Part shown: piece after piece, positions 60,182-64,000 of the stretch
Position numbering within the stretch: the first letter of the stretch is position 1
How the letters are laid out: every line of letters starts with the position of its first letter
Origin: Acetilactobacillus jinshanensis
Lineage (GTDB): Bacteria; Bacillota; Bacilli; Lactobacillales; Lactobacillaceae
Length of the DNA: 64,000 nt
NCBI RefSeq assembly: GCF_004359375.1
Contig: NZ_CP034726.1
Span: 620,001-684,000, forward strand
Reading direction: 5' to 3'
The notes under the pieces: generated by a model
Database searches by the model: none
What the model saw: only the letters and a program-made list of their open reading frames with translations
Told to the model about the DNA's origin: nothing
Position numbers and translations under genes: made by a program

Positions 60182-61330
60182 TTACTTTTGCATTCGTGCC
60201 TTTAAGAAATCAGTAATTTCGTTCACACCGATCGGAATAGCAGATTCCTTAGGGTTAAAGGTGGATGAATGTAACTGAGAACTATCCTGAACACCTAACC
60301 AGAACATGGTGCCAGGGAACTTATGAAGTAAGTAACCCATGTCTTCCCCGGTCATCACCGGTTGAGTATACACAAAATTAACCTTTGAACAATGCTTCAT
60401 ATAATGAATGAAGAAATGAGTTAATTTATTATTATTAGTAACGGGCCAGTAGCCGCCCTGGTTAAACTGGGTCTCGACCTGGCAACCAAAGCTAGCCGCA
60501 ATCCCGTCACCGATCATCTTCAAATGATTATCGATCCGTTGAATCATGCCCTGAGTTAAACCACGAATGGTTCCTTCCAAACGGGCGTGACCGGCGATCA
60601 CGTTACGGATCACTCCGGCACGGACCTTACCAAAGGTAATTACACCGCTCTTTAACGGACTGATACTCCGTGAGATCACGGCCTGAACTTGACTAAGGTA
60701 CTGGGCTGCAGCAACGACCATGTCATTAGCTTTCTGCGGATAAGCAGCATGACCGCTCTTGCCGATCAGATCAACGTTAACTTCGTTGGTTCCCGCGGTC
60801 AGCGTGCCCTTACGGCAGCCAATCGTTCCGGCAGGCAAGTTCGGGTTGTCATGCAAAGCGTAGAATTCATCGGGCTTGAACTTCCCGCTAAAACCACCTT
60901 TATCATAAACTAACTTACCGCCACTGTCGGCTTCTTCGGCTGGCTGGAAGAAGAACACTAGGTTATCTTTAGGCTGATTAGTAGCGAAGTAACTTAAGAT
61001 CCCGAGGGCGACCGTCATGTGAATATCATGACCACAGGCATGCATGACACCGGGATGTTTAGAAGCAAACGGCAAGCCCGTCTGTTCAGTCACCGGTAAG
61101 GCATCCATATCAGCACGGTAACCAATGGTTCGTTTCGGATCACTGCCCTGAACTCTAACGAATAAAGCCGTTGGAACCGGAGCGAAACGGTGGATCGTTA
61201 AGTACCGGGTCGGCATCCTGCGGACGACCTTTTCTAAATAAGCCGTCGTTTCTTTTTCGTGCAGAGCCAATTCAGGAATCTCATGAAGATGACGTCGAAT
61301 GTGAATTAATTCAGACTTATTTAGCGTCAT
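60182..61330 (-). CDS. dapL: N-acetyldiaminopimelate deacetylase (M20 family)
   Basis: A 382-residue M20-family metallo-deacetylase. HACGHDIHMTVALGIL (His and Asp ligands), FFFQPAEEADSGG (catalytic Glu) and YALHDNPNLPAGTIG are the family motifs; the late TGEDMGYLL is typical of the acetyl-DAP deacetylases. Removes acetate from N-acetyl-LL-DAP. Its position between dapH and dapA selects this function over other M20 amidohydrolases. Confidence 0.9.
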   Translation of the reverse strand: MTLNKSELIHIRRHLHEIPELALHEKETTAYLEKVVRRMPTRYLTIHRFAPVPTALFVRVQGSDPKRTIGYRADMDALPVTEQTGLPFASKHPGVMHACGHDIHMTVALGILSYFATNQPKDNLVFFFQPAEEADSGGKLVYDKGGFSGKFKPDEFYALHDNPNLPAGTIGCRKGTLTAGTNEVNVDLIGKSGHAAYPQKANDMVVAAAQYLSQVQAVISRSISPLKSGVITFGKVRAGVIRNVIAGHARLEGTIRGLTQGMIQRIDNHLKMIGDGIAASFGCQVETQFNQGGYWPVTNNNKLTHFFIHYMKHCSKVNFVYTQPVMTGEDMGYLLHKFPGTMFWLGVQDSSQLHSSTFNPKESAIPIGVNEITDFLKARMQK

Positions 61331-61332
61331 GA

Positions 61333-62043
61333 TTACATCTTCCTTAAACTCTTCTGTTCACCAGTTTCAGACTTGGTCTTGGTGTCGACCTTCTTGATTA
61401 CCTTAGCCGGAACACCAGCGACCACCGTATGAGCTGGCACGTCATGCAGAACGACGGCACCGGCACCGATGACGGCACCTTCCCCAACGTGAACACCTTC
61501 GACCACGACGGCGTTAGCACCAACTAAAACGTGATCATCGATCCGAACCGGCTTAGCAGATGCTGGTTCAACGACTCCAGCAATGACGGCACCGGCACCG
61601 ATGTGTGAATCCTTGCCAATAATGGCACGGCCACCCAAGACGGCGTTCATGTCGATCATGCTGTTGTCACCGATTTCAGCACCGATGTTGATAACGGCAC
61701 CCATCATGACAACGACGTGATGACCAATTGAAACGTGATCTCGGATAAAGGATCCCGGTTCAATTCGGGCATCCTGCTTCGTAAGGTCTAATAACGGGAC
61801 CGCAGAATTACGGCATGAATTTTCCATCACGTAATCATCGATGCAATTAGCGTTATCATTTAAGGCCTTTTTAACGTCGACCCAGTCACCGAACCAGACA
61901 CCGGTCGTTGGGTTATCAAAGGTCTTGACACTGCTAGATACTTTAACTTTGAGCATGTCGCCCTTGACGTAAACCTTAACGGGCGTTTCTTTCTTGGAAT
62001 TACTAATAAAACTAATAATCTTTTTAGCATTTAACTTTGGCAT
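61333..62043 (-). CDS. dapH: Tetrahydrodipicolinate N-acetyltransferase
   Basis: A 236-residue acetyltransferase of the left-handed beta-helix type: from about residue 85 the hexapeptide repeats ([53 protein letters not shown]) are clear, preceded by the N-terminal DapH domain ([11 protein letters not shown]). Acetylates tetrahydrodipicolinate and defines the acetyl branch. The ATG at 62041-62043 is used because the GAGGGA within the preceding 15 bases is its ribosome site; an ATG five codons earlier overlaps that site. Confidence 0.93.
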   Translation of the reverse strand: MPKLNAKKIISFISNSKKETPVKVYVKGDMLKVKVSSSVKTFDNPTTGVWFGDWVDVKKALNDNANCIDDYVMENSCRNSAVPLLDLTKQDARIEPGSFIRDHVSIGHHVVVMMGAVINIGAEIGDNSMIDMNAVLGGRAIIGKDSHIGAGAVIAGVVEPASAKPVRIDDHVLVGANAVVVEGVHVGEGAVIGAGAVVLHDVPAHTVVAGVPAKVIKKVDTKTKSETGEQKSLRKM

Positions 62044-62059
62044 AGATAAGTCCCTCATT

Positions 62060-63364
62060 TTATAATTTCTGGTTTAAACGAATCATATCTGCGTAAGTTT
62101 CACGACGAATTACTAACTTGGATTTACCGTTTTCAACGAAGACAACGGCCGGACGCGGGTTCATGTTATAGTCCATGGCCATCGAATAGCCATAAGCTCC
62201 GGTATCCAATACTGCTAAGATGTCACCAGGTTTAATCTTTGGCAACGGCTGGTTCTGAATCATGATGTCACCGGATTCACAGTACTTACCAGCAATCCGA
62301 ACGTTCTGAACGGGTTTAGCGTTTGGATCGTTAGCTAAGACTGCTTCGTACTTGGCATGATACAGAGCTGGACGGATGTTATCACCCATCCCGCCGTCAA
62401 CGTCGACATACGGTTTAATACCAGGAACCCGTTTGCTAGAACCAATCGTGTAAAGGTTATAACCAGCAGGGCCGACAATCGAACGACCAGGTTCAATCCA
62501 GATAGCAGGCATTGGTAAGTGCTGTTTAGCAGCCTGTGATTTGATCGTCTTAACAATCGCATCAACGAAGTCTTCCGGTGCGATGGGATGATCACTCTTG
62601 ACGTAACGGATCCCGAAGCCACCGCCGACGTCGATGATCTTAGGTACAAAGTTATATTTTCGTTTCCAGTCAGCGGCGAACTTGACCATCTTTTTGGCAG
62701 CAATCTCAAAACCGGTTACGTCAAAGATCTGCGAACCGATGTGGCAATGAATACCGATTAAATTCATCCGTGGACTGTGAAGCACTTGCTTTAAAGCGTC
62801 TTCACCCTGTCCAGACTGAACATCGAAACCGAATTTACTGTCAACCTGACCGGTCTGATCATAACTATTGGTTTCAGCGGTAATTCCCGGCGTTAAGCGG
62901 ATCATAACGTTAATCTTGCTATTCATCTGATCTAAAACGCTATTTAATAAATCAATTTCATGAAAGTTATCTAGCATGATCGCACCCAAATGGTGACGAA
63001 CGGCCATTTCTAATTCGGCACGTGATTTGTTATTACCATGAAAGATCATCATTTTACCGGGAACGCCTGCAGCTAAAGCAGCGTAAATTTCACCACCGCT
63101 GACGACGTCAAAGTGACAATGTTCCTTGTTAGCTAATTGGAACATCGCTAAACTTTCGAATGCCTTGGTGGCGTAGACTACGGCGGATTTTACGTGATTA
63201 TCACGGAAAACCTTCTGAAAATGATGAATCTGGGATTTGATCTTGGCAACGTCGTAGACAATTAACGGCGTACCGTATCGTTGTGCTAATTCTAAGGTAT
63301 CAACCCCACCGATCGTCAAATGACCAGCTGAGTTGATCTGATTTGAACTAATTTGTTCATTCAT
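62060..63364 (-). CDS. lysA: Diaminopimelate decarboxylase
   Basis: A 434-residue fold-type III PLP enzyme converting meso-DAP into lysine. [12 protein letters not shown] (PLP Lys), [31 protein letters not shown] and YCESGDIM are all present. First gene of the operon and directly behind the riboswitch and two terminators. Placing lysA first means that lysine, its product, shuts off the whole DAP supply at transcription. Confidence 0.95.
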   Translation of the reverse strand: MNEQISSNQINSAGHLTIGGVDTLELAQRYGTPLIVYDVAKIKSQIHHFQKVFRDNHVKSAVVYATKAFESLAMFQLANKEHCHFDVVSGGEIYAALAAGVPGKMMIFHGNNKSRAELEMAVRHHLGAIMLDNFHEIDLLNSVLDQMNSKINVMIRLTPGITAETNSYDQTGQVDSKFGFDVQSGQGEDALKQVLHSPRMNLIGIHCHIGSQIFDVTGFEIAAKKMVKFAADWKRKYNFVPKIIDVGGGFGIRYVKSDHPIAPEDFVDAIVKTIKSQAAKQHLPMPAIWIEPGRSIVGPAGYNLYTIGSSKRVPGIKPYVDVDGGMGDNIRPALYHAKYEAVLANDPNAKPVQNVRIAGKYCESGDIMIQNQPLPKIKPGDILAVLDTGAYGYSMAMDYNMNPRPAVVFVENGKSKLVIRRETYADMIRLNQKL

Positions 63365-63407
63365 GAAAAAAGCCCCTAACTTTTCAGACTTTCGAAGAGG
63401 TTAGAGG
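63365..63407 (-). terminator. Second leader terminator, directly before lysA
   Basis: CCTCTAAC / GTTAGGGG with a 19-base loop and six T, ending at the lysA start codon. Loop and arm contain AACCTCTTCGA, an exact 11-base complement of the riboswitch 5' strand (63699-63709). Confidence 0.7.
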
Positions 63408-63462
63408 TACAACAATCAATTTCGACTCAATCTCGATCAAAATTTAACACGCTCAGTGCATC

Positions 63463-63505
63463 AAAAAAGTTCCTTCATTTCGGTGCACTTTGAAACGAAG
63501 GAACC
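63463..63505 (-). terminator. First leader terminator of the lysine riboswitch
   Basis: AAGGTTCCTTCGTTTC / AAATGAAGGAACTT followed by six T on the minus strand, directly 3' of the aptamer. It is enclosed by a possible 14-bp helix between 63517-63530 and 63438-63451. Confidence 0.85.
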
Positions 63506-63535
63506 TTAATTAATTTCGTGTTAAATTTCGGTCTT

Positions 63536-63712
63536 ACGATTCAAAGCTCTCCGTAGATTCAGCCTACGACAGTCCGTAGCCTCTTGAGCTACGTCCCAGA
63601 ACACTAATAACTACCATTACTAGCACCTCGGCGATTTCCCCTTTTGACTAATGTCATCACAGTGGTAGCTGTTCGACTAGTCTACTTATGTCAATCGCAA
63701 CCTCTTCGATTT
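63536..63712 (-). promoter_or_regulatory. Lysine riboswitch (L-box)
   Basis: Conserved lysine-aptamer blocks occur in order on the minus strand: GAGGTTGCG, AAAAGGGGAAATCGCCGAGGT, TTCTGGGA, GGACTGTC and CGGAGAGCT, with the five-way-junction hairpins between them. P1 can form from TCGAAG and CTTTGA. Lysine binding should favour the downstream terminators and switch off lysA-patA. Confidence 0.93.
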
Positions 63713-63909
63713 AAATTACATCTTTAATAATAATAATAATTTATTTTGATATGTCAATAATAAACCACTAATTTATTAAATTTCTGCATTCTTTTTCCAA
63801 GAACAATTTAACTTTTGGACTCATAATTGTCTCAACACCTATATTATTAAAGCATTTTGGAAAACTTAATTATGTTGATACTTCATATTCATTATGTGCT
63901 TATTAACAC

Positions 63910-63950
63910 TAAAAAAGGCATTACATAAATTATTATGCAATGCCTTTCAA
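63910..63950 (-). terminator. Intrinsic terminator of the gene entering from the right
   Basis: AAGGCATTGCATAA / TTATGTAATGCCTT followed by six T on the minus strand, just after the stop codon at 63967. Confidence 0.85.
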
Positions 63951-63966
63951 GTGTACGAGGATTCGA

Positions 63967-64000
63967 TTATTTAGTAGAATTCGGATAATAGACTTCATCA
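63967..64000 (-). CDS. C-terminal fragment of a gene running off the right edge
   Basis: Only the last ten codons (D-E-V-Y-Y-P-N-S-T-K) and a TAA stop are visible on the minus strand. The frame is chosen because the stop lies right before a strong minus-strand terminator. Identity cannot be told. Confidence 0.45.
   Translation of the reverse strand, partial: DEVYYPNSTK

Overview
The window looks like low-to-mid GC Lactobacillaceae DNA. Evidence: a RexB-type nuclease subunit, B. subtilis-type PurR, TPP-dependent pyruvate oxidase under a perfect cre site, the acetyl-DAP lysine pathway behind an L-box riboswitch, T-box leaders, an Apf-like lytic protein, serine-rich and giant LPxTN-type surface proteins, and five OppA-type lipoproteins. 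Genus cannot be fixed by eye. No rRNA, tRNA, CRISPR array, insertion sequence or phage gene was seen.

Layout. 1-3.4 kb: the 5' part of rexB (runs off the left edge), small membrane or hypothetical genes, a YisL-type protein and an XRE regulator. 3.5-12.7 kb: three paralogous oppA lipoprotein genes on the minus strand, each behind a long regulatory leader, interleaved with a zinc-ribbon membrane protein and a sugar-porter MFS protein. 12.8-14 kb: purR with a small partner gene. 14.3-16.1 kb: an APC amino-acid permease behind a leucine-rich leader peptide. 16.1-20.6 kb: a methionine-type ABC importer (metQ, amidohydrolase, metN, metI) behind a doubled T-box. 20.7-26.7 kb, plus strand: a cytoplasmic 5'-nucleotidase-type enzyme and two more oppA genes, the second behind a valine/leucine leader peptide. 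26.7-30 kb: manA and pyruvate oxidase. 30-46.4 kb: a serine-rich repeat protein and a 4235-residue adhesin. 46.6-53.6 kb: MFS and GRP transporters, a truncated thymidine-kinase-like protein, an Apf-like protein, small genes and a second amidohydrolase. 53.7-63.7 kb: a nine-gene lysine/diaminopimelate operon under a lysine riboswitch.

The main discovery is regulatory. Nearly every amino-acid or peptide acquisition gene here has its own amino-acid sensor in the leader. oppA1 and oppA3 carry short leader ORFs rich in tandem Arg codons. oppA2 carries the same leader with tandem His codons in the Arg positions. oppA5 carries a Val/Leu leader and the APC permease a Leu leader. All five are followed by mutually exclusive hairpins and an intrinsic terminator. 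In the three Arg/His leaders the hairpin order is a six-segment, his-attenuator-like switch, supported by compensatory changes between copies. oppA1 and oppA3 additionally carry a T-box downstream of the attenuator. Its expression platform appears to hide the Shine-Dalgarno sequence rather than form a terminator. Together this looks like a peptide-uptake system in which paralogous binding proteins are switched on by shortage of different amino acids. No oppBCDF translocator genes lie in the window, so the five lipoproteins probably feed a transporter encoded elsewhere (inference).

The lysine operon contains every step from aspartate to lysine by the acetylated branch except homoserine-side enzymes, so DAP for peptidoglycan and free lysine are both covered.
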